Source of the DNA: Parabacteroides sp. TM07-1AC
Lineage (GTDB): Bacteria; Bacteroidota; Bacteroidia; Bacteroidales; Tannerellaceae
Length of the DNA: 64,000 bases
Direction: 5' to 3'
NCBI RefSeq assembly: GCF_003480915.1
Contig: NZ_QUKD01000007.1
Location: 124,001-188,000, forward strand
Positions 53,779-62,342 of this stretch are shown here, one piece after another; the first letter of the stretch is position 1, and each line of letters opens with the position of its first letter. Under the pieces are notes generated by a model. It ran no database searches. It saw nothing but the letters and a program-made list of their open reading frames with translations, and was not told the origin of the DNA. The translations under genes and the position numbers were made by a program.

Positions 53779-54716
53779 CCATACACATTGATATACATGA
53801 TATACGAGCGAATAATGATAGTATGATAGTATATTTTAAATTATTTCAATAGGATAAGAAACACTCAAAGTAAGAGCTACTACCGAACTTCCATAAACCT
53901 CTTTATTATGACGCCTTACCTTCAAACTTATCTGTTTATGAATTGTTTTATAAGAAAAGTGATTCATAAAACAATAACATCATGGGCTTCAACATTGCAA
54001 AAACAGATAAGAAACGGGTTGTTATTATTGGTGGTGGTTTTGGGGGATTAAAGCTGGCCAATAAACTGAAAGGAAGCAACTTCCAGGTAGTCTTGATAGA
54101 CAAGAACAATTTCCATCAGTTCCCGCCCTTATTGTATCAGGTAGCATCATCCGGTCTGGAGCCGGGATCAATCATATTTCCTTTCCGAAAGATATTCCAA
54201 AAACAGAAAGACTTCTACTTCCGAATGGCAGAAGTGAAAGCCGTTATCGCCGAACGGAACCTGATCGAGACATCGATCGGTGAACTGAGCTACGACTATC
54301 TGGTGATAGCCTCCGGTACCATCACCAACTTCTTCGGTAACAAGACTATTGAAGAAAAAGCATTACCGATGAAAACGATCCAGGAAGCTCTCGAACTAAG
54401 GAACACCCTGCTTTCAAACTTTGAAAAGGCTACAATCTCTACCGATCCGGAAGAAAAACAAGCACTGATGAATGTGGTCATCGTTGGTGGTGGAGCCACT
54501 GGCGTAGAGGTTTCCGGAGTACTGGCTGAAATGAAAAGATTCGTTATGCCGAAGGATTATCCGGACCTGAAACAGTCGGATATGAATATCTATTTGATAG
54601 AAGGTTCTCCCAGGTTACTCGGAGTAATGTCTACCGAAGCATCCGAGAACGCAGAGAAATTCCTGAAAGAGATGGGCGTAAACATCATACTGAATAAACG
54701 GGTAACAGACTATCAG
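53755..54716 (+). repeat. Tandem duplication, copy 1 (962 bp)
   Basis: Starts AGTTCAAAACGTCAACTATC and ends ...GACTATCAG. It covers 227 bp of upstream DNA and the first 735 bp of an ndh gene. Copy 2 follows directly. Coding parts look identical; differences are one base near 53800 and a cluster just before the ATG. Confidence 0.93.
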
Positions 54717-54740
54717 AGTTCAAAACGTCAACTATCATAG
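53982..54740 (+). pseudogene. Truncated type II NADH dehydrogenase copy
   Basis: The first 245 codons are identical to the intact gene at 54943. The frame then runs into the start of the second duplication unit, adding SSKRQLS before a stop, 252 aa in all against 429. It keeps the FAD-binding GGGFGG near the N-terminus and the NAD-binding GGGATGVEVSG near residue 168, but lacks the second half of the NAD domain, the distal FAD contact (ATH..FAIGDVC region) and the C-terminal membrane-binding part. A functional dehydrogenase is therefore unlikely. The upstream DNA is duplicated too, so it may still be transcribed. Confidence 0.9.
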
Positions 54741-55677
54741 CCATACACATTGATATACATGCTATACGAGCGAATAATGATAGTATGATAGTATATTTTA
54801 AATTATTTCAATAGGATAAGAAACACTCAAAGTAAGAGCTACTACCGAACTTCCATAAACCTCTTTATTATGACGCCTTACCTTCAAACTTATCTGTTTA
54901 TGAATTGTTTTATAATAAAAAGAATTCATAAACAATAACATCATGGGCTTCAACATTGCAAAAACAGATAAGAAACGGGTTGTTATTATTGGTGGTGGTT
55001 TTGGGGGATTAAAGCTGGCCAATAAACTGAAAGGAAGCAACTTCCAGGTAGTCTTGATAGACAAGAACAATTTCCATCAGTTCCCGCCCTTATTGTATCA
55101 GGTAGCATCATCCGGTCTGGAGCCGGGATCAATCATATTTCCTTTCCGAAAGATATTCCAAAAACAGAAAGACTTCTACTTCCGAATGGCAGAAGTGAAA
55201 GCCGTTATCGCCGAACGGAACCTGATCGAGACATCGATCGGTGAACTGAGCTACGACTATCTGGTGATAGCCTCCGGTACCATCACCAACTTCTTCGGTA
55301 ACAAGACTATTGAAGAAAAAGCATTACCGATGAAAACGATCCAGGAAGCTCTCGAACTAAGGAACACCCTGCTTTCAAACTTTGAAAAGGCTACAATCTC
55401 TACCGATCCGGAAGAAAAACAAGCACTGATGAATGTGGTCATCGTTGGTGGTGGAGCCACTGGCGTAGAGGTTTCCGGAGTACTGGCTGAAATGAAAAGA
55501 TTCGTTATGCCGAAGGATTATCCGGACCTGAAACAGTCGGATATGAATATCTATTTGATAGAAGGTTCTCCCAGGTTACTCGGAGTAATGTCTACCGAAG
55601 CATCCGAGAACGCAGAGAAATTCCTGAAAGAGATGGGCGTAAACATCATACTGAATAAACGGGTAACAGACTATCAG
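54717..55677 (+). repeat. Tandem duplication, copy 2 (961 bp)
   Basis: A direct repeat of 53755-54716; after the shared end the intact ndh gene continues with GATGGGAAAGTC. Compared with copy 1 the leader just before ATG has several substitutions and a net one-base deletion. Confidence 0.93.
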
Positions 55678-56232
55678 GATGGGAAAGTCATACTGGACGA
55701 CAACTCCACTATCACAACCAAAACCCTCGTTTGGGTCAGTGGTGTAACCGCCACGCATTTTGATCATATCGATAAAGAAGCATTGAACCGGGGTGGCCGG
55801 ATCACAGTCAATGAATTTAACCAAATGCCAGGGATGACAAACGTATTTGCTATCGGCGATGTTTGTTTCCAGACAGAAGAAGAATACCCGAACGGCCATC
55901 CGCAAGTAGCCCAGGTAGCTATCCAACAGGGAAGTCTGCTTGCAGATAACCTCAAACGCCTGGAATCGGGGAAAACATTGAAAGCCTTCCATTACATAAA
56001 TCTCGGAACACTGGCTACCGTAGGACGCAACAAAGCTGTCGCCGATCTGAAAAAACTGAAGTTACAAGGGTTTATTGCCTGGATGGTGTGGATGCTGGTT
56101 CATTTACGTTCTATCCTGGGGATCAAGAATAAGTTGATGGTACTGATAGAATGGGTATGGAGCTACTTTACTTACGACCAATCTATTCGCCTGATACTTT
56201 ATATACCCAAAAAGAAAAAGGATACGATATAA
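54943..56232 (+). CDS. ndh: Type II NADH dehydrogenase (NDH-2)
   Basis: A 429-aa single-subunit flavoprotein that passes electrons from NADH to the quinone pool without pumping protons, bound to the inner face of the cytoplasmic membrane. The FAD motif is VVIIGGGFGGLKLANKL (about 13-29), NNFHQFPPLLYQVASSGLEP is a family signature, and the NADH motif is VVIVGGGATGVEVSG. The FAD-proximal TNVFAIGDVC and a Q-site AQVAIQQG segment follow. The C-terminal about 60 residues are amphipathic (FIAWMVWMLVHLRSILGIKNKLMVLIEWVWSYF), as in NDH-2. A truncated duplicate lies just upstream. Confidence 0.95.
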   Translation: MGFNIAKTDKKRVVIIGGGFGGLKLANKLKGSNFQVVLIDKNNFHQFPPLLYQVASSGLEPGSIIFPFRKIFQKQKDFYFRMAEVKAVIAERNLIETSIGELSYDYLVIASGTITNFFGNKTIEEKALPMKTIQEALELRNTLLSNFEKATISTDPEEKQALMNVVIVGGGATGVEVSGVLAEMKRFVMPKDYPDLKQSDMNIYLIEGSPRLLGVMSTEASENAEKFLKEMGVNIILNKRVTDYQDGKVILDDNSTITTKTLVWVSGVTATHFDHIDKEALNRGGRITVNEFNQMPGMTNVFAIGDVCFQTEEEYPNGHPQVAQVAIQQGSLLADNLKRLESGKTLKAFHYINLGTLATVGRNKAVADLKKLKLQGFIAWMVWMLVHLRSILGIKNKLMVLIEWVWSYFTYDQSIRLILYIPKKKKDTI

Positions 56233-56248
56233 AATGAGGACAAGAAAG

Positions 56249-56313
56249 TGTGTCAAAAGACGATATTTACCAGACGCAAATCTCGCAGACGATAAATATC
56301 GTCTTTTGACACA
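56249..56313. repeat. 21-bp perfect hairpin between convergent ndh and TonB receptor genes
   Basis: Arms at 56249-56269 (starting TGTGTCAAAAGACGATATTT) and 56293-56313 are fully complementary with a 23-nt loop. It lacks a T-run but sits where both convergent transcripts must end, so it may act as a bidirectional terminator or a REP-like repeat. The loop contains AGACG twice. Confidence 0.8.
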
Positions 56314-56320
56314 TCTTCGA

Positions 56321-58417
56321 TTATAAACTATAGGTAAGCGTTAACCATGTAACCCGTGCATCCCGATTACGGATTTGCTCCATATGCATTTTACTCGTAT
56401 CGATAATCGTTGTCTCCTCCAAACCGTCGAAGATATTATTGATACTTAAGTTAGCACGCAATTTACGATTCATAAAATACTGTGAGAGTCCGGCATTCAC
56501 ACTGCTATGGCTCTTTATTTTTCCCTGCGGTGTCAACTGATCTGAAATAAAGAAACCATCCAACTGAAACTCGGTGGTCGGTGTTATGGCAATGCTTACA
56601 CTCCCCTTCCAATCCGTGCAAACCATCGATTTCTTTTCATCATAGCCGACCGTACGCCCGTCGATCTCATCTTTATAGACATTTCCGGAAAAGCCGATAT
56701 TCAGTATACGGATAGGATTCCAGTTGCCGGACAGTTCAAAACCGAATGACTGGCTGTGTCCGATATTCTCTTTCTGCCAGACAGACTCATCATTCACCAC
56801 TTCCATGATCCGGTTCGATTTATTCCGGTAATAAATAGCCGGAGAGAAACGGAAACGATCCGCCACCAATAAATAAGACAACTCCAAAGAATGAATGAAC
56901 TCATCTTTCAGGTCAGGATTTCCCTGTGTCAAATGCGTCGGGTCGCCATACTGAATGAAAGGATTCAGATCCGCTCCGTAAGGACGGATCACCCGTTGCA
57001 GATAACTCAACGACAGGCTACTGGATTTACTGGTTTGCAAAGATAGTTTCACGCGTGGATAGAGATGGAAACGAGTATGACTTCTTTCCGAATCCGAAGT
57101 CTCCGACTTATCCACTTCCGGGACATAAGTCTTAAACTCCTGTGCATTTATCTCCGCCTGTAAACCAGCCTCGGCAGAAAAACGATTCCATCGCTTATCT
57201 ACAGAAGCATACAACAAATGAGTATTCCGGTTGAAAGAATAATCGTATGTCTTATTATCTACCGGAGTCCAGATACCGTCATCCAAACTGATATCATTCG
57301 TCTCAGTCCTGTACTTTTCATCTTTTATACGTCCGATATAACCGGCTTTGAAATACCAGTCGTTTGTAAACAATTTACTGAATGCGGCAGATAAATAATA
57401 ATTATGTTTGTCCTGATTGGCGAACATATTATCTTTCTTCAGGATATTTCCAGTGCCCGGCTTTTCATTCTCATACTGATTATCCTCGTCGTAACTAAAA
57501 TCATTGTAATTGAATGTCACACTTAACTGGTCCAGCGGATTGGCAAAACGATGATTCCATCTCGCTTCCACAGCATAAGCATCTTGCCGCTGGTCGTTGT
57601 AACGGTGGCGCGTCATCTGATTCTTCACAGTCCCGTCCGGATTCAATACCTTATTATTGATCCCGCCATAACGGCTGTAATCCATTAAATGATACAGTCC
57701 ATATACCGTCAGCAAGTCATTTGAAGTCAGATCGTAACCAACGCTCAAATCCGCCAGATGAACATCGGGACGTGCCTTCGCATTGTTGTTCATCAAGGTC
57801 GTACCCGCCTCCGTCCATGTAGTCTTATCGAATGAACGTTCACGGTACTCCTTACGATAATTATATTTTCCGACGATATGGAATTTACCCGGATGCAGAT
57901 TTACGACCGCACCGACATTATACCGTTCCTGTAACCCGGCCCCCAATGTAACCGTCAAAGGAGAATCGGATTTCGTATAGTTGGCAGAAGAAAGATTCAG
58001 TACACCGGCATCACCGTCGGGAACCAGCGAGATGTCGGGCAGGGCAGACATGGAGATACGGTTGAAGAACAAAGCAGGCAACTGGATCAGGACATCTCCG
58101 CTATATTCTTCCAGCAATCCGTAAGGAATACCGTTGATCAGCATCCCCGCCTTACTGGAACCGCGATAAGTCACTCCCCCTTCAATATCAGTGACCAGCG
58201 AAGGCATCTGGCGAAAGGCTTCCGAGACAGTCCCCGTCACACTACTCAGGTTCTTATCGACCTGCAGACGTTTGACCTCTCCCCCGTTCAAGCCGGAAAA
58301 ACGCTTTCCCTGTATTTCTACATTTTGTAACAACAGATTCATGTCGACCGGATTCTGTGCTGACATCGCATGGCTGAACAACGCGACAACTGGGATAATG
58401 AGTAGATTTCTTTTCAT
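56321..58417 (-). CDS. TonB-dependent receptor, OMP_b-brl_3 type, without regulatory domain
   Basis: A 698-aa protein with a Sec signal peptide (LLIIPVVALFSHAMSAQ). There is no CarboxypepD_reg domain. The plug begins VEIQGKRFSGLNGGEVKRL and includes SVTGTVSEAFRQMPSLVTDIEGGVTYRGSSKAGMLINGIPYGLLEEYSG. The barrel ends RDARVTWLTLTYSL. It shares the plan of the receptor at 1476 (both end in a beta-barrel with a DLT/TLTY-type strand) but is shorter. The neighbour upstream on the same strand is a small acidic lipoprotein, 76 nt away. The ligand is unknown and no SusD is adjacent. Confidence 0.9.
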   Translation of the reverse strand: MKRNLLIIPVVALFSHAMSAQNPVDMNLLLQNVEIQGKRFSGLNGGEVKRLQVDKNLSSVTGTVSEAFRQMPSLVTDIEGGVTYRGSSKAGMLINGIPYGLLEEYSGDVLIQLPALFFNRISMSALPDISLVPDGDAGVLNLSSANYTKSDSPLTVTLGAGLQERYNVGAVVNLHPGKFHIVGKYNYRKEYRERSFDKTTWTEAGTTLMNNNAKARPDVHLADLSVGYDLTSNDLLTVYGLYHLMDYSRYGGINNKVLNPDGTVKNQMTRHRYNDQRQDAYAVEARWNHRFANPLDQLSVTFNYNDFSYDEDNQYENEKPGTGNILKKDNMFANQDKHNYYLSAAFSKLFTNDWYFKAGYIGRIKDEKYRTETNDISLDDGIWTPVDNKTYDYSFNRNTHLLYASVDKRWNRFSAEAGLQAEINAQEFKTYVPEVDKSETSDSERSHTRFHLYPRVKLSLQTSKSSSLSLSYLQRVIRPYGADLNPFIQYGDPTHLTQGNPDLKDEFIHSLELSYLLVADRFRFSPAIYYRNKSNRIMEVVNDESVWQKENIGHSQSFGFELSGNWNPIRILNIGFSGNVYKDEIDGRTVGYDEKKSMVCTDWKGSVSIAITPTTEFQLDGFFISDQLTPQGKIKSHSSVNAGLSQYFMNRKLRANLSINNIFDGLEETTIIDTSKMHMEQIRNRDARVTWLTLTYSL

Positions 58418-58493
58418 ATTGATATACCGTTATAAACAAAAAAAGTCTGTATGTGTAAGCATACAGACTGTCCTTCTAACTGTTTACTGAATA

Positions 58494-58715
58494 TTATTCA
58501 GCAGGAGCAGCTTCTGTTTCAGTAGCAACAGCAGTTGAATCACCTTCAGCAGGAGCAACTTCTTCTGTTACTGTTTCTTCTTCAACAACTGCAGGAGTTT
58601 CTTCTACTGTAGTTTCTGTTTCAGCAACTTCAGCATTTGATTCTGCAGATTTGTTACCACAAGATGTGAAAGAAACGGCTGCAACGATAGCAGCAAATGC
58701 AACTAACTTTTTCAT
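58494..58715 (-). CDS. Small acidic lipoprotein
   Basis: A 73-aa protein. A signal peptide MKKLVAFAAIVAAVSFTSC ends in a lipobox-type cysteine (Cys19). The rest (GNKSAESNAEVAETETTVEE...) is built of Glu, Ala, Thr and Val with no aromatic residue, and is probably unfolded. I cannot assign a function; it may be a spacer or surface-charge protein. It has a good promoter box (TACATTTG at 58773-58766) with a perfect palindrome beside it. Such small, very acidic lipoproteins are often strongly expressed in Bacteroidetes, which is general knowledge, not shown here. Confidence 0.75.
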   Translation of the reverse strand: MKKLVAFAAIVAAVSFTSCGNKSAESNAEVAETETTVEETPAVVEEETVTEEVAPAEGDSTAVATETEAAPAE

Positions 58716-58765
58716 TTTGTCTTTAATTTAAACGGTCTATAATATCTTCTTGTCTTAAAACGATG

Positions 58766-58801
58766 CAAATGTATGTATTAATCAAATATGTTGTACAACA
58801 T
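58766..58801 (-). promoter_or_regulatory. Promoter box and perfect palindrome upstream of the acidic lipoprotein
   Basis: On the minus strand TACATTTG (58773-58766) is a -7 match 50 nt before the start codon. The palindrome ATGTTGTACAACAT (58788-58801) covers the place of the -33 element and includes a TTG 22 bp from the -7 box, so a bound regulator would block or help RNA polymerase. Confidence 0.55.
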
Positions 58802-58902
58802 AAGAGACTTTTTTTTCAACTATTTTTTAGTATAGCCGCAATTAACTGTGTTTCAATACAAATTCCATAGCTATTTTATTCATATGTACCTTAACCTAAA
58901 TT

Positions 58903-59703
58903 CTACGGAATACTTAATGGCTCCACTGTATATAAGGCTATATTCATCGACTTGATTTGTGTTTTGATATTTGATGGAATATTATTATCAGTCACAACTG
59001 TATGGATTTTGTTTACGGGAGCTATAAATACAAAATTACGTTTATTGAATTTACTTGAGTCTAATACAGCAATGACCTCTTTTGACATAGAAAACATAGT
59101 CTGGTTAATATTAGCTTCTTCAATATCATGTGTAGATAACCCAAATTCAATGTTAAAACTATCCACTCCCAAAAAGAGTTTGTCACAATAAAAAACTTTC
59201 AGGTTTGATTCAGCTAAAGGACCGACAGTAGAATGCGAGACTTCGCGTAAATGACCTCCGAGCAAGATTACATTAAATCTTTTATACTTTAAGAGTTCAA
59301 TTGCAGTATCAAGAGCATTCGTAATAACTGTCAAATGTTTTAAATGATGAAGATTTTTAGCAATTTCGAAAGTTGTGGTTCCTGAATCAAGCAAAATAGT
59401 CTCGCCATCACGAATCAAAGAAGCTGCAAATTTTCCAATGGCCAATTTCTCTTTAAAATTATACAATCCCTTTAATTTTAAGGATGTTTCATTATTTTTT
59501 CCGTTGGTATTTGGTAACCGGATCGCACCGCCTCGAGTACGTAACAAAAGATTTCGTTCATGAAGAATATTCAAATCCTTTCGAATGGTAACTTCCGAAA
59601 CCTTAAATTTCTTACACATACTTTCGATAGAAATCTCTGGATTCTCATTCAATTCCTGTAAAATAGTAGCTCTACGCTCTTTTGCCGACCCTATTGATTT
59701 CAT
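58903..59703 (-). CDS. DeoR/GlpR-family transcriptional regulator
   Basis: A 266-aa protein. The N-terminal DeoR-type winged HTH (about 6-60) reads ATILQELNENPEISIESMCKKFKVSEVTIRKDLNILHERNLLLRTRGGAI, and the C-terminal DeoRC sugar-phosphate-sensing domain (about 80-245) has LDSGTTTFEIAKNL and the DKLFLGVDSFN segment. These regulators are generally repressors released by phosphorylated sugars. It is divergent from agaS, with a spacer rich in TCGA-centred repeats, so it most likely represses the amino-sugar/tagatose operon. The inducer could be galactosamine-6-phosphate or tagatose-6-phosphate. Confidence 0.92.
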   Translation of the reverse strand: MKSIGSAKERRATILQELNENPEISIESMCKKFKVSEVTIRKDLNILHERNLLLRTRGGAIRLPNTNGKNNETSLKLKGLYNFKEKLAIGKFAASLIRDGETILLDSGTTTFEIAKNLHHLKHLTVITNALDTAIELLKYKRFNVILLGGHLREVSHSTVGPLAESNLKVFYCDKLFLGVDSFNIEFGLSTHDIEEANINQTMFSMSKEVIAVLDSSKFNKRNFVFIAPVNKIHTVVTDNNIPSNIKTQIKSMNIALYTVEPLSIP

Positions 59704-59757
59704 TATTATTACAATTTTTGTTGTTAGAAATAAGACTTATTTGCAAAAATAATAATT

Positions 59758-59866
59758 TTATCGAGCAAAAAGAACAAATACAATATTAATTTCGAAACAT
59801 TTCGAAATGTTTTTATTTTATCGAACAAAAACGACCAACACACACATTAGCAACACATTATCGTAC
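59758..59866. promoter_or_regulatory. Repeated operator-like sites between deoR and agaS
   Basis: TTATCGAGC (59758), TTATCGAAC (59818) and TTATCGTAC (59858) are direct repeats 60 and 40 bp apart, that is, about whole helical turns. Between the first two lies the perfect 18-bp palindrome AAACATTTCGAAATGTTT (59795-59812). A fourth TTTTCGAAAT occurs near 59888. The divergent DeoR protein is the likely binder. Confidence 0.6.
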
Positions 59867-59940
59867 AAACAAAAGGGATTGTTTAATTTTTCGAAATAAA
59901 AAAACAAATGTTTTGCCTCTTCTGCTGTAAAGAAATGAAA

Positions 59941-59948
59941 TATTTTTG
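59941..59948 (+). promoter_or_regulatory. -7 promoter box of the agaS operon
   Basis: TATTTTTG matches TAnnTTTG, 25 nt upstream of the ATG at 59974. It lies inside the longer open frame starting at 59908, so that start is not used. A mirror-image TATTTTTG at 59751-59744 on the minus strand may serve the deoR gene. Confidence 0.5.
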
Positions 59949-59973
59949 CCCAAAAGAAAACAATAATAAAAAG

Positions 59974-61101
59974 ATGAAAGACAATCAATTTTTTACTTAC
60001 AAAGAAATTATGCAACAACCAAAAATGTGGTTGAAAGTATATGAATTAGTATTGCAACAACGTGTGGGGATCGAGTCTTTTATTTCCCAATATACCGACC
60101 GGAACTACCAGATTATCTATACTGGTGCCGGAACATCAGCCTATATCGGGAATATCTTAGAGATAGTCTTGTCGGAAAGTAATTTTCGGGGAGCAAGATC
60201 AGTTTCTACCACAGATCTTATCACTAACCACCATGCTTACATTAATGAAAATCAACCTGTTTTATTGATTTCATTTGCCAGATCAGGAAATAGTCCGGAA
60301 AGTGCAGGAGCGATCAAAATTGTAAATACACACTGTAAACATACGGCACATATTTACATTACATGCAACAAAGAAGGGGAACTTGCAAAAAATGCAGACA
60401 AAGAGAATACTTTGCTCCTGTTGTTACCTCCCGAAACAAACGATTTGGGCTTAGCGATGACCAGCAGCTTTTCAAGTATGCTCCTCACAGCCCTGCTAGT
60501 CGCAAATATACAACATATAGATACCCAATTGCCCTATATCCAGTCACTGACCCTAAAAGCTCAAAAAGTACTGTCCACTTATGCTCCGATTATCCGGGAA
60601 ATCATGAAACGTGAATTTTCACGTGTAGTCTTCTTAGGATCAGGAGAGTTGAAAGGAATCGCAGAAGAATCACGACTGAAACTACAGGAATTAACCGATG
60701 GAAAAATTGTTTGCCAATTCGATTCTTTCCTTGGCTTCCGTCATGGACCAAAAGCTATTATTAACAAAGAAACGGTCCTGGTCTATCTATTTTCCGGAGA
60801 TGAACATATCCGTCGGTATGAAACCGACCTTGTGAAACAAATCAACACAAATAATAAAGTGACGGCACAGATTATAGTTTCGGAAACACCGGTAAAGACA
60901 ACAGGTATAAAATCTGATCTCGAAGTGATTTTCAGTGAAGGCGATAGTCCATCCATATACGACTGTATTCCGTACGTTATCGTAGCACAACTGATGGGAT
61001 TCTACAAATCGCTTGAAATCGGCCTCAACCCCGACACTCCCTCTGTTTCCGGAAATATTTCAAGGATCGTGGAAGGAGTTATCTTGTATGACAACCTATA
61101 A
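59974..61101 (+). CDS. agaS: AgaS-like SIS-domain sugar isomerase/deaminase
   Basis: A 375-aa protein with two SIS (sugar isomerase) domains: IIYTGAGTSAYIGNILEIV with the phosphate-binding SFARSGNSPESAGAI motif in the first, and VVFLGSGELKGIAEESRLKLQEL with DSFLGFRHGPKAIINKETV in the second. The FLGFRHGPK signature is characteristic of AgaS. AgaS converts galactosamine-6-phosphate to tagatose-6-phosphate and ammonia. The start chosen follows the promoter box and gives MKDNQFFTYKEIM, the usual N-terminal helix. First gene of an operon with gatZ-like, pfkB and aldolase genes. Confidence 0.9.
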   Translation: MKDNQFFTYKEIMQQPKMWLKVYELVLQQRVGIESFISQYTDRNYQIIYTGAGTSAYIGNILEIVLSESNFRGARSVSTTDLITNHHAYINENQPVLLISFARSGNSPESAGAIKIVNTHCKHTAHIYITCNKEGELAKNADKENTLLLLLPPETNDLGLAMTSSFSSMLLTALLVANIQHIDTQLPYIQSLTLKAQKVLSTYAPIIREIMKREFSRVVFLGSGELKGIAEESRLKLQELTDGKIVCQFDSFLGFRHGPKAIINKETVLVYLFSGDEHIRRYETDLVKQINTNNKVTAQIIVSETPVKTTGIKSDLEVIFSEGDSPSIYDCIPYVIVAQLMGFYKSLEIGLNPDTPSVSGNISRIVEGVILYDNL

Positions 61102-61112
61102 TAAAAACTAAT

Positions 61113-62342
61113 ATGACAAAGACAGAACATTTATTAAACCAGATTTCAGAACTCGAACAGCAGACAGGAGTTAAACGAACAATTTTCGCCGTATGCCCAA
61201 ACTCAACAGCAGTTATTAAAGCTTCTTTTCGCTCGGCCAAACGGAATAATGCTCCAATCTATTTTGCAGCAACCCTAAATCAAGTAGATAGTGACGGAGG
61301 TTATACCGGTCTAACCCAAAAGCAATTTGTAAAACTTCTCGCACAGGAAGCCGCTGCTGTCGATTACGACGGTACCTATATTATAGCGATCGATCATGGA
61401 GGTCCATGGTTGAAGGATATCCAATCCAAAGAACACTGGAGTTTGGAAAAAGCGATGAATGGCGTTAAAAAATCGTTTGAGGATGCTATATTGGCCGGCT
61501 ACGATCTGATCCATGTAGATCCTACCGTCGATATTTTTCTCCCGGACGGAGAAGCGATCGATATAAAAGTCGTTGTCGAACGGACAGTGGAACTTATTGA
61601 GCATACGGAACGATTCCGACGTGCCCGATCTTTACCTGCAATATCGTACGAAGTAGGAACTGAAGAAGTACATGGAGGATTGGCAAACGAAGCTGTTTTC
61701 GATACTTTTCTTGAAAATCTGAAAGCAGGTCTGGACTCTTGTGGTCTTTCTGATGTATGGCCCTGTTTTATTGTCGGCAAAGTCGGTACAGATCTGCACA
61801 CCACTACCTTTGACACATCCGTAGCCCGTAAACTCACAAAAAAAGTAAGACCACTGGGTAGCTATATAAAGGGGCATTATACTGATGGAGTTTCAAACCC
61901 GGAAGCATACCCATTAGCCGGGGTCGGAGCAGCAAATGTCGGACCCGAATTTACAATCAGTGAATATGAAGGGTTGGCAGAGCTGGAACAAATAGAGAGA
62001 GCACGGGATAAGGAGGGACAGATCGCTCAATTATCCAATATAACTTCAACACTCGAGCGTTTGGTTGGAGAATCCGGTCGTTGGCAAAAATGGCTTCAGC
62101 CCGAGGAAAAACTCTGCAGTTTTAAAGAGCTCCAAGCAGACCGCCGCGCGTGGATCATAAAAACCTGTTGTCGATATATCTGGCAACACCCTGAAGCCTT
62201 TATGGCCCGTCAAATTCTTTTCGATAACTTGACACGTCTTGGCATGGACCCACATACGACCCTCTCCTGCCGTATTGAACATGATATGGATAAATATTTT
62301 CAAGCTTTTAATTTGGTAAACCTAAATAACTCATTGTTATGA
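61113..62342 (+). CDS. D-tagatose-bisphosphate aldolase non-catalytic subunit (GatZ/KbaZ-like)
   Basis: A 409-aa TIM-barrel-like protein of PF08013 (GatZ/KbaZ). Typical segments: FAVCPNSTAVIKASFRSAKRNNAPIYFAATLNQVD, DGGYTGLTQKQFV, IIAIDHGGPWLKD, ISYEVGTEEVHGGL, FIVGKVGTDLHTTTFD and IKGHYTDGVSNPEAYPLAGVGAANVGPEFT. GatZ and KbaZ act as subunits needed for full activity and stability of the class II tagatose-1,6-bisphosphate aldolase, here the partner at 63318. It is 11 nt after agaS and overlaps the kinase gene by 4 nt. Confidence 0.92.
   Translation: MTKTEHLLNQISELEQQTGVKRTIFAVCPNSTAVIKASFRSAKRNNAPIYFAATLNQVDSDGGYTGLTQKQFVKLLAQEAAAVDYDGTYIIAIDHGGPWLKDIQSKEHWSLEKAMNGVKKSFEDAILAGYDLIHVDPTVDIFLPDGEAIDIKVVVERTVELIEHTERFRRARSLPAISYEVGTEEVHGGLANEAVFDTFLENLKAGLDSCGLSDVWPCFIVGKVGTDLHTTTFDTSVARKLTKKVRPLGSYIKGHYTDGVSNPEAYPLAGVGAANVGPEFTISEYEGLAELEQIERARDKEGQIAQLSNITSTLERLVGESGRWQKWLQPEEKLCSFKELQADRRAWIIKTCCRYIWQHPEAFMARQILFDNLTRLGMDPHTTLSCRIEHDMDKYFQAFNLVNLNNSLL

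Larger units (their letters stand above)
53263..53981. other. 719-bp intergenic repeat-rich region upstream of the truncated ndh copy
   Basis: No gene was recognised. The region contains 53-nt inverted repeats at 53350-53402 and 53726-53778, three ACCCGGGT palindromes with a 23-bp period, and seven ATGATAGT/ACTATCAT octamers. From 53755 it is the left end of a tandem duplication. Confidence 0.8.

Noticed and set aside
53263..56320. Insertion sequence with transposase
   Set aside because: Inverted and tandem repeats exist, but no transposase frame or target-site duplication was found.
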